A stretch of DNA of 64,000 nucleotides from JAEZJZ01 sp050949055 (GCA_050949055.1 JBMNFA010000001.1:620001-684000), one strand, 5' to 3'; numbered from the stretch's first letter, positions 9,297 to 21,335 are shown. Program-made: numbers and translations. The notes: generated by a model not told the origin, from the letters alone.

Positions 9297-9820
9297 GCTA
9301 GGGAGTATTTAGCCTTAGGAGGTGGTCCTCCCGGATTCGCACGGGATTCCTCGTGTCCCGTGTTACTTGGGATCCTGTCAGAAGTCCAATTGTTTTTGAC
9401 TACAAGGCTTTTACTTCCTATGGCGGGCCTTTCCAGGCCGCTTCGCCTAACAACTGGATTTTTGACTCCTTGCTCACTCTGACATGTGAGCCGACAGTCC
9501 CTCTACCCTCTATCTACAACGGTGTCAGCCTATTCCGTAGATAGAGTTTGGGCTCTTCCCCGTTCGCTCGCCACTACTTAGGGAATCAATGATTTTTTCT
9601 TTTCCTCAGGCTACTTAGATGTTTCAGTTCACCTGGTTGCCTTCCTTAACCTATGTGTTCAGTTAAGGATACAAGGGCTTCTCCCTTGTGGGTTCCCCCA
9701 TTCGGACATCCCCGGATCAATGTCTGCTTTCGACTCCCCGAGGCTTTTCGCAGATGGCCACGTCCTTCTTCGGCTCCTAGCGCCTAGGCATCCTCCGTGC
9801 GCTCTTTGTAGCTTGACCTA

Positions 9821-11834
<2,014 letters not shown>

Positions 11835-12200
11835 CTTGTATCGAACGAGCCTGTGGCTCTCGAAATTACTTAATCTGTTTCCCTTTTGGAGCTTCGCTCC
11901 CAAGGAAAAAACGGGTATTTCGTCGACGACTTCCGCCGCCGACTGAACCCAGATTTTCATCTGGCTCCATCATTGTTCAGTTTTCAAGGTTCTAGTGCGT
12001 TTTGAATGCCTGAAGTATGTCCCCGTCGTTATGACCAAGCTCTCGCTGCTCGTCTGTTTGCTTATGAGAGCCTTAGTCAACGGTCAGGGCGCACCACTAC
12101 CTCTCACTGATGAATGTCTCCAAAGTGAATGGAGATATTCATCTCAGCGCAAGCTGTTTATATGAGCGGTCATGGTCCCGAGTTGTGCCATCGTGCGACG
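11835..12200 (-). other. rRNA operon leader
   Basis: The transcribed leader between the rrn promoter and 16S. It contains sequence complementary to spacer elements for 16S excision (for example GAACCTTGAAAACTGAACAATG, also seen as a similar string in the 23S-5S spacer). No ORF with a ribosome site. Confidence 0.5.
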
Positions 12201-12208
12201 GCTTTACT

Positions 12209-12238
12209 AGATTAGCACGAACCGATGTCGATTGTCAA
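12209..12238 (-). promoter_or_regulatory. rRNA operon promoter
   Basis: Minus strand TTGACA (12233-12238), 18-bp spacer, TAATCT (12209-12214); start expected near 12202, about 370 bp before 16S. It is the only strong sigma-A match in the leader. It is divergent from the amidohydrolase gene at 12395. Confidence 0.75.
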
Positions 12239-12394
12239 CCAAGGACTTTCACTTTTCGACAAGGTCTGCGGACAGCGGGCAGATGTGCGGCTATGGATAG
12301 TCTGCTATCGAAAAACGGCTGCCAAAACCATTAACGCTGCTTGCTCAACGCGGTCGAGATGTTGGTGACAGCAAACGAAGGGGGTTCGATCTCA

Positions 12395-13714
12395 ATGGAC
12401 AACAAGGAGCATTTAAAAAAGAGGGTAAGTGACGCCATCGATCGGCGGGCGAAAGAGATTATCGCTCTGGGAGATCACATTTTCAGCCACCCGGAGCTGG
12501 GCTACAAGGAGAAGCTGGCCGCGGAGCAGGTGGAAGAGAAGTTTCGGGAACTGAACCTGGACTATCGCAAGGGACTGGCGATTACGGGATTAAAAGCGCG
12601 GATACCGGGCAAACAACATCATCTTTCGGTGGCGGTGTTGGGAGAGCTAGACGCAGTGGTCTGCCATGATCATCCCCATGCAGATCCGGTGACGGGAGCT
12701 GCCCACTCTTGCGGACACAACGCCCAAACCGCAATGATGGTTGGAGTGGCCATGGGGTTGGTGGATTCGGGCGTGATGCAAGAGCTGGACGGCGATGTAG
12801 TGGTCATGGCCGTACCGGCAGAGGAGTATGTGGAGCTGGATTACCGCCAGAAGTTACGGCAAGAAGGCAAAATCAAGTTTCTGGGTGGCAAGCAGGAACT
12901 GATCTACCTCGGCGAGTTCGACGATGTCGACATGGCGATGATGTGCCACTCTGAATCCGATACCCCGGGCAAGATCGTTCGGGTACCCGGGCCGGGCGTG
13001 GGCTCCAACGGCTTTATCGGCAAGACAATTCGTTACATCGGCAAGGAGGCGCATGCCGGCGGAGCCCCTCATCAGGGCATAAATGCGCTGAATGCGGCCA
13101 TGCTGGGATTGATGGGCGTTCACGCCAACCGTGAAACCTTTAAGGATGAGGATGCCATCCGTGTGCACCCGATTATCACCAAGGGTGGAGATTTGGTGAA
13201 CATCGTCCCGGCAGATGTGAGAATCGAGACTTACGTCAGAGGAAGAAGTATTGAAGCGGTGATGGCCGCCGGCGAGAAAGTAAATCGAGCTTTGCAGGCC
13301 GGAGCGATGGCCGTGGGAGCCGAGGTGCAGATTGACGAGATCCCCGGGTACCTACCGCTATTTAACGATCAAAACATGGCTGCGATGTTCCGCGAAAACG
13401 CAGTCCGTCTGCTGGGTGAATCAGGCGTCGAGCGGGCGGCGATCATGTCAGGCTCCACGGACATGGGAGACATCACACATATCATGCCGGGCATTCATCC
13501 GACCATAGGTGGTGTTGCGGGCAGAGCTCACGCTCGAGACTACAAGATGGTGGATCCGGAAATGGCTTATGTCGTACCTGCCAAAATAATGGCTATGACG
13601 GTGATCGATCTGCTACATGACGGTGCCAAAGAAGGACTCCGGATCAAGCGCGAATTCCAGCCAAGGATGACGAAGGAAGAGTACCTGGATATGTGGGGGA
13701 GACTGCTCAAGTGA
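12395..13714 (+). CDS. M20D-family amidohydrolase (AbgB-like)
   Basis: 439 residues from the ATG at 12395, which has AAGGGGG 10 nt upstream; a longer frame from 12341 lacks a ribosome site. Family features: HPELGYKE near residue 30, LGELDAVV, GAAHSCGHNAQ with the metal-binding Cys and His typical of M20D enzymes, VPAEEY (Glu pair), GKEAHAGGAPHQGINAL. It is closest in style to p-aminobenzoyl-glutamate hydrolase subunit B and related aminoacyl-amide hydrolases. It lies 31 bp before a DUF3100-type membrane gene, suggesting a take-up-and-hydrolyse module for a conjugated amino acid. Confidence 0.88.
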   Translation: MDNKEHLKKRVSDAIDRRAKEIIALGDHIFSHPELGYKEKLAAEQVEEKFRELNLDYRKGLAITGLKARIPGKQHHLSVAVLGELDAVVCHDHPHADPVTGAAHSCGHNAQTAMMVGVAMGLVDSGVMQELDGDVVVMAVPAEEYVELDYRQKLRQEGKIKFLGGKQELIYLGEFDDVDMAMMCHSESDTPGKIVRVPGPGVGSNGFIGKTIRYIGKEAHAGGAPHQGINALNAAMLGLMGVHANRETFKDEDAIRVHPIITKGGDLVNIVPADVRIETYVRGRSIEAVMAAGEKVNRALQAGAMAVGAEVQIDEIPGYLPLFNDQNMAAMFRENAVRLLGESGVERAAIMSGSTDMGDITHIMPGIHPTIGGVAGRAHARDYKMVDPEMAYVVPAKIMAMTVIDLLHDGAKEGLRIKREFQPRMTKEEYLDMWGRLLK

Positions 13715-13745
13715 TGTCACAACTACAAAAGGAGGACAGACAACA

Positions 13746-14537
13746 ATGAGCAAAGCAGAACTACGAGTACACCTTCTCAACCTAGGGATGGTGATTATCG
13801 CGGAAATGATTGGCACCAGGCGCTTTCAGCTGGGTCCTGGCACTGTGCTGCTGCTACCAATGCTTTACGCGTTGGTGATTGGCATGTTCCTCCCAGCCCT
13901 AAGATTGGTTGAACGAGAACATATGGAGATTGCGTCACCGTTCATTGGGTTGTCAGTGATGTTCCTGACTGCCAAAATGGGGACTACCATCGGCCCGAAC
14001 TTGGGCAGAGTGTTTTCAGCGGGGCCGGCGCTCATACTGCAGGAATTCGGAAATCTGGGCACGATCTTCTTTTCGCTTCCGGTAGCTGTACTGGTGTTCA
14101 AGATGGGCCGAGAGGCAGTGGGAGCAGCGTTTTCCATTTCCCGCGAGGGCTCTCTAGCCATTGTCTCCGATCTTTACGGCTTGGATAGCCCCGAAGGCCA
14201 GGGGGTGATGGGTGCCTATATCACTGGTACGCTGTTCGGAGCGATCTTCAACGGACTGATGGCAGGCGTGTTCATTAGCCTTGGTCTATTCCATCCTTTC
14301 TCTTTGGCCATGGCGGCTGGCACCGGTAGCGCCTCGATGATGGCAGCTGCCCTGGGCCCGGTACTATCGGCGTTCCCTGCCATGGAGGCGGAACTGAGCG
14401 CCTATGCTGCGACCAGCCAATTGTTGAGTAGTGTGGACGGACTGTACTTGAGCCTGTTCTTAGGCATTCCGCTCACCGAATGGCTCTACCGCAGACTGGG
14501 CGGGCGGCCAGCAAGAAAGGAGGTAGATAGTCGGTGA
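13746..14537 (+). CDS. DUF3100-type multi-pass membrane protein
   Basis: 263 residues with about seven hydrophobic segments and conserved loops (MGTTIGPNLGRVFSAGPALILQE in parts, SREGSLAIVSDLYGLDSPEGQGVMGAYITGT in parts, AAGTGSASMMAA). I recognise it as DUF3100, whose function is not established, although conserved linkage to M20 amidohydrolases points to transport. Ribosome site AAAGGAGG 11 nt before the ATG. The stop overlaps the next start as GTGA, so the two membrane proteins are probably made together. Confidence 0.8.
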   Translation: MSKAELRVHLLNLGMVIIAEMIGTRRFQLGPGTVLLLPMLYALVIGMFLPALRLVEREHMEIASPFIGLSVMFLTAKMGTTIGPNLGRVFSAGPALILQEFGNLGTIFFSLPVAVLVFKMGREAVGAAFSISREGSLAIVSDLYGLDSPEGQGVMGAYITGTLFGAIFNGLMAGVFISLGLFHPFSLAMAAGTGSASMMAAALGPVLSAFPAMEAELSAYAATSQLLSSVDGLYLSLFLGIPLTEWLYRRLGGRPARKEVDSR

Positions 14538-14980
14538 GGTTCTCGGACGTATTCCGGGTGTTCATAGTTACGGCGGTTATTACCCTCGTCGGGAACTATA
14601 TCGGGTACGATATAGACCCGATTGGCGCTATTCCCGGCATGTTGATCCTGCTAGCCATTGTGGTAGTAGGGTATCTGGCGTCGCGCTATTCGCCGGTGAA
14701 GTTGCCCAGCATCGCCTACATATCGGCCTTGGCGATTATCGTGTCGATTCCAGGCGTGCCCGGTGCAGAGACTGTGATCAAATACACCGGTGATATTCAA
14801 TTCCTGGCGTTATGTACCCCCATTCTAGCCTATGCCGGAATCTCCATCGGCAAGGACTTAGACGGTTTCAGGCGCCAAGGGCTCAAGATCGTAATGACAG
14901 CGTTGCTTACCTTTATCGGCACCTATGTCGGTTCTGCGATTATTGCTCAGGTGGTGCTGTCGCTGACGGGCGTGATTTGA
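14534..14980 (+). CDS. small membrane protein partnered with the DUF3100 protein
   Basis: 148 residues, GTG start overlapping the previous stop by 4 nt, with AAAGGAGG about 10 nt upstream. Four to five hydrophobic segments; conserved-looking stretches are GYDIDPIGAIPGM and PILAYAGISIGKDL. It resembles half of an anion or amino-acid permease, so with the DUF3100 protein it may build a two-component transporter. Function inferred from gene order only. Confidence 0.65.
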   Translation: MRFSDVFRVFIVTAVITLVGNYIGYDIDPIGAIPGMLILLAIVVVGYLASRYSPVKLPSIAYISALAIIVSIPGVPGAETVIKYTGDIQFLALCTPILAYAGISIGKDLDGFRRQGLKIVMTALLTFIGTYVGSAIIAQVVLSLTGVI

Positions 14981-15001
14981 TCAGGTGTAACATGTAACAC
15001 C

Positions 15002-15041
15002 AAAGCCGGTCTCAGGCTAATCGCTGCAGACCGGCTTTCTT
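15002..15041 (+). terminator. terminator after the amidohydrolase operon (usable from both sides)
   Basis: AAAGCCGGTCT (15002-15012) and AGACCGGCTTT (15028-15038) form a perfect 11-bp stem followed by TCTT; the mirror A-run lets it serve yunB on the other strand. Confidence 0.88.
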
Positions 15042-15050
15042 GCTGCCTGG

Positions 15051-15764
15051 TTACTTCTGCTGCCCCAAATCTGGAGCCTGGGATCCGCCTCCCCATGGAA
15101 ACGGCAAGTCGATCACTGTCTGCGGAACTTCACCCAAATATGTTACGTCGGCTATAGGGACCTGGCTGTTGACGGTGACTGTGTTGGTGACAAAAGGGAT
15201 AACTATCTGGACATCGGTGTAGACATCAAGATAGATCTTGTGCCTTGTTTGGTTGATACCGGCTTGTTCGAAGGCATCGGTCACCTCGACGTTGACAGTC
15301 CCAATGGGGATGATTGTGAAAGGAATACGTGGCCCCATGCTGGAGAGAAACTCGCTATGCAGTGCCTGGCCGAGGGGAATGCGAACTACCTCGCCACGGA
15401 TCGCTGCCAAGCTTTCCTGAACGCGCAATGTGGTGGCCGCAACAATGCGGTTTACTTCCATAGTGTTGACCTGCGCCCACGATGGCTTACCATTGTAGTC
15501 TGTGTGCACGGTGATCAACAACCCGTATTTGATTTCCTGAGCTATCTTCGTGTTGATGGCCTCGTTAATTGCCTGGGTGGCAATTACCTTAGCCCTGGCA
15601 GCAGCTATCGCTTGCAGGGATGGCCGCAGGTTTCGGTCCAGTAGATTGAGGATCTGCAGCAAAATCAACGCAATCACAAGCAGCAAAATCGCCAGTCGCT
15701 GTCTCCCAGTCAACCATGTGGGCGCAAAATAGCTGCGTCGCCATTTTCGTCTTCTGATCGCCAT
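15051..15764 (-). CDS. yunB: sporulation protein YunB
   Basis: 237 residues from ATG at 15764, placed after GGGGGTGG; a start at 15785 would add seven residues. One N-terminal transmembrane segment (LAILLLVIALILLQIL) then an extracytoplasmic domain with the YunB signature: ARAKVIATQAINEAI, VNTMEVNRIVA, IPLGQALHSEFLSSMGPRIP and TVTVNSQVPIADVTYLGEVPQT in parts. In Bacillus subtilis YunB is a sigma-E dependent protein needed for normal spore formation. It is divergent from the penicillin-binding protein gene. Confidence 0.92.
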   Translation of the reverse strand: MAIRRRKWRRSYFAPTWLTGRQRLAILLLVIALILLQILNLLDRNLRPSLQAIAAARAKVIATQAINEAINTKIAQEIKYGLLITVHTDYNGKPSWAQVNTMEVNRIVAATTLRVQESLAAIRGEVVRIPLGQALHSEFLSSMGPRIPFTIIPIGTVNVEVTDAFEQAGINQTRHKIYLDVYTDVQIVIPFVTNTVTVNSQVPIADVTYLGEVPQTVIDLPFPWGGGSQAPDLGQQK

Positions 15765-15860
15765 CGCTCCACCCCCGTCAATCATGATTATGCTGAACCG
15801 CAAAAAGAGTATGAGCTAATGGTCCAGATTTCACCTTGGTTTGCGCTTCTACCATTATGG

Positions 15861-15866
15861 TATAAT
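15861..15866 (+). promoter_or_regulatory. -10 element of the penicillin-binding protein gene
   Basis: A perfect TATAAT 23 nt before the GTG start. No canonical -35 at 17 bp; TTGGTT at 15836 is 19 bp away. Confidence 0.5.
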
Positions 15867-15889
15867 TATTCTCTAAAGGAGGGAGTCTT

Positions 15890-18190
15890 GTGGCTAAGCA
15901 AACAAGGCAAAATCCACAACCTAAAACCAAGAAGAAAAGAAGGTTCACCCTTAAGATACCGAGGCTGCTGAAATTGCTGGTGCTCTTGGTGCTGCTGGCA
16001 GGAGTTATCGGCGGTGGTGGGCTGTTTGGGTATGCCGTGGCTACCATTCCGCCGTATGACCCAGCCAAGCTGGGTGACGTCGATGCCACTTCCAAAATCT
16101 ATGACATCAACGGCGAATTGATTGCCAACCTGCACGCTGAGGAGAACCGGACGCCGGTTGCACTGGAACAGATTCCGCTACACTTGCGGAATGCGGTGTT
16201 GGCGATGGAGGATAACCAATTCTACAGTCACTACGGGATCGACGTTAAAGGCTGGGTCCGCGCCATCAGGAATATGCTCGCTGGCGGCAAGAAGCAGGGC
16301 GGGAGCACAATCACCAACCAGTTGGCCCAGATGGCCTTTCTCACCCCGGACCGAACCATTACCGTGAAGATTCAGGAACTGATTGTCACTTTTCGTCTGG
16401 AGAGAGATTACTCCAAGGATGAGATCCTGGAGTTCTATCTCAACCGTTTGTTCCTGGGCGCGTCTGCCTATGGAGTGCAGGCGGCCGCTCAATACTATTT
16501 TGACAAGGATGTACAGGACCTGAATCTGGCTGAGTCGGCGATAATCGCTGGCCTGATCCCTGCTCCAAATGCCTACAGCCCCTATGTGAACATGGAACGA
16601 GCCAAAGCCAGGCAGGCTGAGACACTGAACAACATGGAGCGCTTCGGCTATATCACCCCAGAGGAGAAGCAACAGGCGCTGGACTACGAGATCGTGCTGG
16701 GATCGCGTAAGAGCGGTGCGGGCAAGAAGTCCAGTCAGTACTTTGTCAGTTACGTCCGTGAACAAGTGATCAACGTGCTGGAGCAGCAAGGCCATTCCCG
16801 TGCGGAGGCATCTCAGATGCTCTACACCGGTGGGCTGGAGATCAAGACCACCTTGGACGTGCGCTTACAGGACGCAGCAGAACGCGCCTTGAACGATGGC
16901 CTGGAACAATGGTTGATACCGCTCCTGGATGACAAGGAAGAGCGCAACGCCAAAGGTATCTTGCAGCCGCAAAGCGCAGTCATCCTGCTGGACACCAAGA
17001 CAGGCGGCATCCGGGCAATGATCGGTGGCCGCGAATACGAGAACGATCAGTACAATCGGGCGGTGCAGCTGATCAAGCAGCAACCCGGCTCGGCAATCAA
17101 GCCAATCACCGTCTACGGGCCTGCCCTGGAGCGCAAAGCGACTGCATCCACCATCATCATGGACGAACCGTTGTACGAGAACGGGGAGGACAATCCTCCC
17201 TACCCTGTCAACTATGATGGTAAAACTCGCGGTCCGGTCACTTTGCGTTACGCTTGGCAGCAGTCGCTGAACATTCCGGCCTGGCAAGTGGCCAAGGAGA
17301 ACGGGATAGACAAGATGCTGGAATTTGCACAACGGCTGGGAATATCCACGCTGGTGGACCAGCCGATCAACGGCATGAGCGACCGCAACCTGGCAGCCTT
17401 AGCCATCGGCGGCGTCACCAAAGGCGTAATCCCTTTGGAGATGGCTCGTGCCTACAGCGCTATTGGCAACCATGGAGTGCTGAACGAAACCCATGCTGTG
17501 ACAGAAATCCGCAATGACCGTGGCCAGGTGATCTACCAACATCGGCCACAGAGCAAGGTCGTACTCAGCGAAGAAGTTGCCTACATGATGACCGATATCA
17601 TGCAGGATGTGGTGGATTACGGCACCGCCTCGTACGTTCGCAGTCTGGGCGGTTACTATGGGCCGGTGGCAGGCAAGACCGGCACCACGAACTACAACCG
17701 TGAGGCATGGTTCGTTGGCTACACCCCTGAACTGACGGGCGCGGTCTTCATTGGACACGATGACAACACTACTGGACGGATCGCCGGGGACAAGGCTAAC
17801 CCTTCCGCCCGCGGGCGCTTGCCGGGAGGTTCCAGCAGCTATATCAGTGCCGGCATCTTCGGCAAACTGATGAAGAATGTCAGTGCGATTGCACCAGGTG
17901 CCAGCCAGTTCTATACCGCCAAACCGGAGGGGATTGTTGGACCTTTGGCCATCGATCGCACCACTGGTCTGCTGGCGGGACCCGACTGTCCGCCCGATTC
18001 GATCATCTACGAAGAGTACATCAAAGGAACAGAGCCGCAGGAAGTCTGCAATGGCCATCAGCCGGAACCACCCCTGGAAGACCTGGAACCGGGTGATCAG
18101 ATAGAGGGGCCGGAAGACCCAGGGGATGAGCTTGGCGGCGATGCGGAACCGGGCGATGAGCCAGACCCAGGCGACGGAGGCGGACAATAA
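15890..18190 (+). CDS. class A penicillin-binding protein (glycosyltransferase-transpeptidase, PBP1A type)
   Basis: 766 residues, GTG start 5 nt after AAAGGAGGG. Order: basic cytosolic tail, one transmembrane segment (residues about 28-52), GT51 glycosyltransferase domain with catalytic Glu107 in MEDNQFYSHYG and QGGSTITNQLAQ, linker, transpeptidase domain with S401-A-I-K404, S459-L-N461 and K596-T-G. The tail is an acidic Pro/Gly/Asp/Glu-rich stretch (EPGDQIEGPEDPGDE and similar) with no known fold. It polymerises glycan strands and cross-links peptides outside the membrane. Single gene ending at a strong terminator. Confidence 0.95.
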   Translation: MAKQTRQNPQPKTKKKRRFTLKIPRLLKLLVLLVLLAGVIGGGGLFGYAVATIPPYDPAKLGDVDATSKIYDINGELIANLHAEENRTPVALEQIPLHLRNAVLAMEDNQFYSHYGIDVKGWVRAIRNMLAGGKKQGGSTITNQLAQMAFLTPDRTITVKIQELIVTFRLERDYSKDEILEFYLNRLFLGASAYGVQAAAQYYFDKDVQDLNLAESAIIAGLIPAPNAYSPYVNMERAKARQAETLNNMERFGYITPEEKQQALDYEIVLGSRKSGAGKKSSQYFVSYVREQVINVLEQQGHSRAEASQMLYTGGLEIKTTLDVRLQDAAERALNDGLEQWLIPLLDDKEERNAKGILQPQSAVILLDTKTGGIRAMIGGREYENDQYNRAVQLIKQQPGSAIKPITVYGPALERKATASTIIMDEPLYENGEDNPPYPVNYDGKTRGPVTLRYAWQQSLNIPAWQVAKENGIDKMLEFAQRLGISTLVDQPINGMSDRNLAALAIGGVTKGVIPLEMARAYSAIGNHGVLNETHAVTEIRNDRGQVIYQHRPQSKVVLSEEVAYMMTDIMQDVVDYGTASYVRSLGGYYGPVAGKTGTTNYNREAWFVGYTPELTGAVFIGHDDNTTGRIAGDKANPSARGRLPGGSSSYISAGIFGKLMKNVSAIAPGASQFYTAKPEGIVGPLAIDRTTGLLAGPDCPPDSIIYEEYIKGTEPQEVCNGHQPEPPLEDLEPGDQIEGPEDPGDELGGDAEPGDEPDPGDGGGQ

Positions 18191-18212
18191 CCCAGCGCAT
18201 GAACGCACGGCA

Positions 18213-18245
18213 AAAGGGAGCGTCACATCTGACGCTCCCTTTTTC
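18213..18245 (+). terminator. terminator between the PBP gene and mutS2
   Basis: GGGAGCGTCA-CATC-TGACGCTCCC, 10-bp stem, then TTTTT; flanking A-run also suits the convergent mutS2 end. Confidence 0.93.
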
Positions 18246-18247
18246 TG

Positions 18248-20626
18248 CTATTTGTTTAGTTCCACCACTGTCACGCCGGTGCCGCCTTCCCCCGGCCCCC
18301 CTAAACGATAGGACTTAACCGCCCTATGGGAGCGCAGGTAGTCGCGCACCGCGTTTCGCAGCGTCCCGGTTCCTTTGCCGTGAATCAGACTAACGCGGGA
18401 CAACCCGGCCACCAGCGCGTCATCCAAATACTTGTCTATCCGCAGAATGGCCTCATCCACGGTTTGGCCCCGCAGGTCCAATTCCAAAGCAACGCCTTGT
18501 CGCGATAGATTCACCATCTGATAGCCTGGTTTAGGGGGCTCGGGTGCCTCCGACACCAGCTTCTCCAATTGTTCCACCCGGCAATTGAGGCGTAAAGCAC
18601 CCAGTTGCACCTGTGCTTCACCGTCTGCCCCAGGTGCACTAAGAAGTTGCCCACGCTGTCCCAGATGCTTGACCAACACCTGATCTCCGGCGCGAAACTC
18701 GCGGTCATCGGCCAAAGCTGGTCGCTGGGAGGCGCGAGTCCGAGTGCCCTCTGTCTCCGTTTCCTGTTGCAGCTGGCGCCAGCGTTGCCGCCCTTCTTCA
18801 ACGGACTGCAGCGTCTCTTTGGCAGCAGTACTCCTGCTTTGCAGCGCGGCGTTCCGCAGGTCCGACAGCAGGCTGTCCACCTCCTGTTTTTGGCGGTTGA
18901 TCAACGCACGGGCTTCCTGCTTCGCCTTGGTCAAGATGCTTTCTTGCTTGCGCTCCAATTCGCTCAGCTTGCGTTCTGCCTGCTGCCGAGCAGCCTCCGC
19001 CTGCAGTCGCATCTGGCGGGCGAGCTCCCGTTCCTCTTCAGCAGCCCGACGGCTGCTGTCCAGCTGCCTAATCAAGTCTTCCACCTGTATTTGCTCACCG
19101 CTGAGATATTCCCGGGCGCGAGCGATCAGCCCTTCTGCCAAGCCCAATCGCCGGGAGATCTCAAAAGCGTTGCTCTTGCCGGGCAAGCCGATGGTCAGAC
19201 GGTAGGTTGGCTGCAACGTCTCCACGTCGAACTCTACACTGGCGTTTTGCACACTGGGTTTCTGATAGGCATACGACTTTAGTTCGCTGTAGTGGGTGGT
19301 GGCCACCACCCTGCTGCCCCGGGCATGCAGATAGTCAATGATGGCCATGGCCAGGGCCGCACCCTCGGCGGGGTCTGTTCCGGCGCCCAATTCATCCAGC
19401 AACACCAGCGACCGTTCACCGGCCGTGCTGGCGATCTCCACGATGTTGGTCATGTGTGAGGAAAAGGTGCTCAAGCTCTGCTCGATACTCTGTTCGTCGC
19501 CTATGTCGGCAAAAATGTTCGCAAATACCGCTACCTCACTGCCCTCGTCAGCGGGAATGTGCAGACCTGCCTGAGCCATCAGCAGCAACAGCCCCACCGT
19601 CTTCAGGGTCACCGTTTTGCCCCCGGTGTTTGGTCCGGTGATCAGCAAGACGGTGAAATCCTGCCCGAGATAAATGCTGTTGGGAACCACCGTTTCCGGT
19701 GGCAGCAACGGGTGGCGAGCCTGGCGCAGGTTGATCTGAGCTTGACGATTGATCATAGGACAGACAGCCCGTAAGTCATAGCTGAGCTTTCCCTTGGCCA
19801 TGCAGAAGTCCAGATGGGCTAGCGCCTGCAGATTCTCCTGCAGCAGATCAGTTTCGGCTTGTACCAGCGCCGCCAACTGGCGCAAAATGCGTTCCACCTC
19901 GCGTTCCTCTTCCACCTGCAGGCGCCGCAAGTCATTGTTCATCTCTACGATGGACATCGGTTCAATGAACAGTGTTGCACCGCTGGCCGATTGATCGTGC
20001 ACGATGCCTGGAACTTGACTGCGGTACTCCACCTTCACCGGCAGCACGTGGCGCTCGTTGCGGACAGTGACAATCGGCTCCTGTAGAAACTTCTGGATGG
20101 TGGCTGATCGTACCATGTTGTCTATGCGCTCTTTTGCTCTGTTCTGCAAGGAGCGGATATCACTGCGCAACTTACGCAAGCGGGGGCTGGCGCTGTCCTT
20201 AACTTCAGCATACTCGTTGATGGTAGAACCAATTTCGGTCTCCAGGTCGGGCAATGGGGCGAGCCGCAATGCGGCGGCAGACAGCAGCGGGTATTTTTCT
20301 GACCTGTGGCGAAAGAAGCGATCTGCCCGGCGGGCGCAGGCGCAGAGCTGGGCGATATTCAGCAGCTCCTCGGGGTGTAGGAGAGCACCCACCGCAGCCC
20401 GCTGCAACCCGCTGCGGATGTCCAGCAAACCCTGTAGCGGGAACTCCTCGGTGCGGCAAATCTCCCTGGCTTCGCTGGTCTCCTGCAGCGCCCTTTCCAC
20501 CTGCCAGTCGTCGGTCATCGGGAGCAGCTGTTCCACCAACTCGCGACCTAACGCCGACGAAGTATACCCCGCCAGGCGCTGCTTAACTTTAGAAAACTCC
20601 AGGACCCTTAGCGTCCGTTCGTTCAT
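18248..20626 (-). CDS. mutS2: MutS2 ATPase with Smr domain
   Basis: 792 residues. MutS-family ATPase with Walker A GPNTGGKT near residue 330, DELGAGTDPAEGAALA (Walker B region) and TTHYSELK; a long coiled coil (about 510-630); C-terminal Smr endonuclease domain with LDLRGQTVDEA and SLIHGKGTGTLRNAV. It lacks the mismatch-recognition domain of MutS. MutS2 proteins in Bacillus rescue collided ribosomes and suppress homologous recombination. It is followed on the same strand by nothing else, and cvpA and zapA lie upstream, the usual zapA-cvpA-mutS2 order. Confidence 0.96.
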   Translation of the reverse strand: MNERTLRVLEFSKVKQRLAGYTSSALGRELVEQLLPMTDDWQVERALQETSEAREICRTEEFPLQGLLDIRSGLQRAAVGALLHPEELLNIAQLCACARRADRFFRHRSEKYPLLSAAALRLAPLPDLETEIGSTINEYAEVKDSASPRLRKLRSDIRSLQNRAKERIDNMVRSATIQKFLQEPIVTVRNERHVLPVKVEYRSQVPGIVHDQSASGATLFIEPMSIVEMNNDLRRLQVEEEREVERILRQLAALVQAETDLLQENLQALAHLDFCMAKGKLSYDLRAVCPMINRQAQINLRQARHPLLPPETVVPNSIYLGQDFTVLLITGPNTGGKTVTLKTVGLLLLMAQAGLHIPADEGSEVAVFANIFADIGDEQSIEQSLSTFSSHMTNIVEIASTAGERSLVLLDELGAGTDPAEGAALAMAIIDYLHARGSRVVATTHYSELKSYAYQKPSVQNASVEFDVETLQPTYRLTIGLPGKSNAFEISRRLGLAEGLIARAREYLSGEQIQVEDLIRQLDSSRRAAEEERELARQMRLQAEAARQQAERKLSELERKQESILTKAKQEARALINRQKQEVDSLLSDLRNAALQSRSTAAKETLQSVEEGRQRWRQLQQETETEGTRTRASQRPALADDREFRAGDQVLVKHLGQRGQLLSAPGADGEAQVQLGALRLNCRVEQLEKLVSEAPEPPKPGYQMVNLSRQGVALELDLRGQTVDEAILRIDKYLDDALVAGLSRVSLIHGKGTGTLRNAVRDYLRSHRAVKSYRLGGPGEGGTGVTVVELNK

Positions 20627-20747
20627 CAGTTTGCTTCCTCCTGAGATATTGTCCCTGTCCTTATCTTATCATGCCACTCGGCCTTGCACAGGCAAAGGAC
20701 AGTTGGACAAAAAGTACACCCGCCGTCAGGTCGGGCGGGTGCAATCA

Positions 20748-21335
20748 CTATCGCAAGCGCGCCTGAACAATTTGGTTCAAGAGCGCCTGTAGCTGCTGAT
20801 AGAATACTGGACTGAGCCGCTGTACTTCCGCTACCAGGTACGAGTTGGCTGCCGTCCTTCCCAGGCTGCTGCCGACAGGCAGAAAAGACAACAGACTGGC
20901 AATGATGAAAACCACCACTACTCCCTTTAACAGCCCCAGCGCTCCACCCATCAAACGATTCGCTGTGTTCAACAGCGGCAAACGGGCGACGGATTGCAGG
21001 ATACCGCCGAGCAGACTGAAGGCGATACTGACCAAACCCCAAACCAGCAAAAAGCTCAATACCGCCAGGGCTAATGGTTCCAAATCGTAGTTGCCGAACA
21101 CCGGTATCAATAGCGAGCGCAGACCGGTGCCCAGATTGAAGCTGCTGTTCAACCAAACGGAGACTTGGGGCGACCACCGGTCAGCCAGGTACAACCCTGC
21201 AAACAGGCTGACGAAATCCAAGGCCTGTTTCACCAAGCCCTTGACCAGCCCGCTGAGCACTGACAATGCCAAGATAATCAGCAACGCCCAATCCAGCCAG
21301 TTGAAGGCGGAACTAGTCTCAACTGCCGGCAGCAT
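20748..21335 (-). CDS. cvpA: CvpA-family membrane protein
   Basis: 195 residues with four to five transmembrane helices and the CvpA pattern NWLDWALLIILALSVLSGLVKGLVKQ in parts and LLNTANRLMGGALGLLKG. The family is linked to colicin V production and envelope homeostasis; molecular function is unclear. The start overlaps the zapA stop (TGATG), so translation is coupled. Confidence 0.9.
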   Translation of the reverse strand: MLPAVETSSAFNWLDWALLIILALSVLSGLVKGLVKQALDFVSLFAGLYLADRWSPQVSVWLNSSFNLGTGLRSLLIPVFGNYDLEPLALAVLSFLLVWGLVSIAFSLLGGILQSVARLPLLNTANRLMGGALGLLKGVVVVFIIASLLSFLPVGSSLGRTAANSYLVAEVQRLSPVFYQQLQALLNQIVQARLR

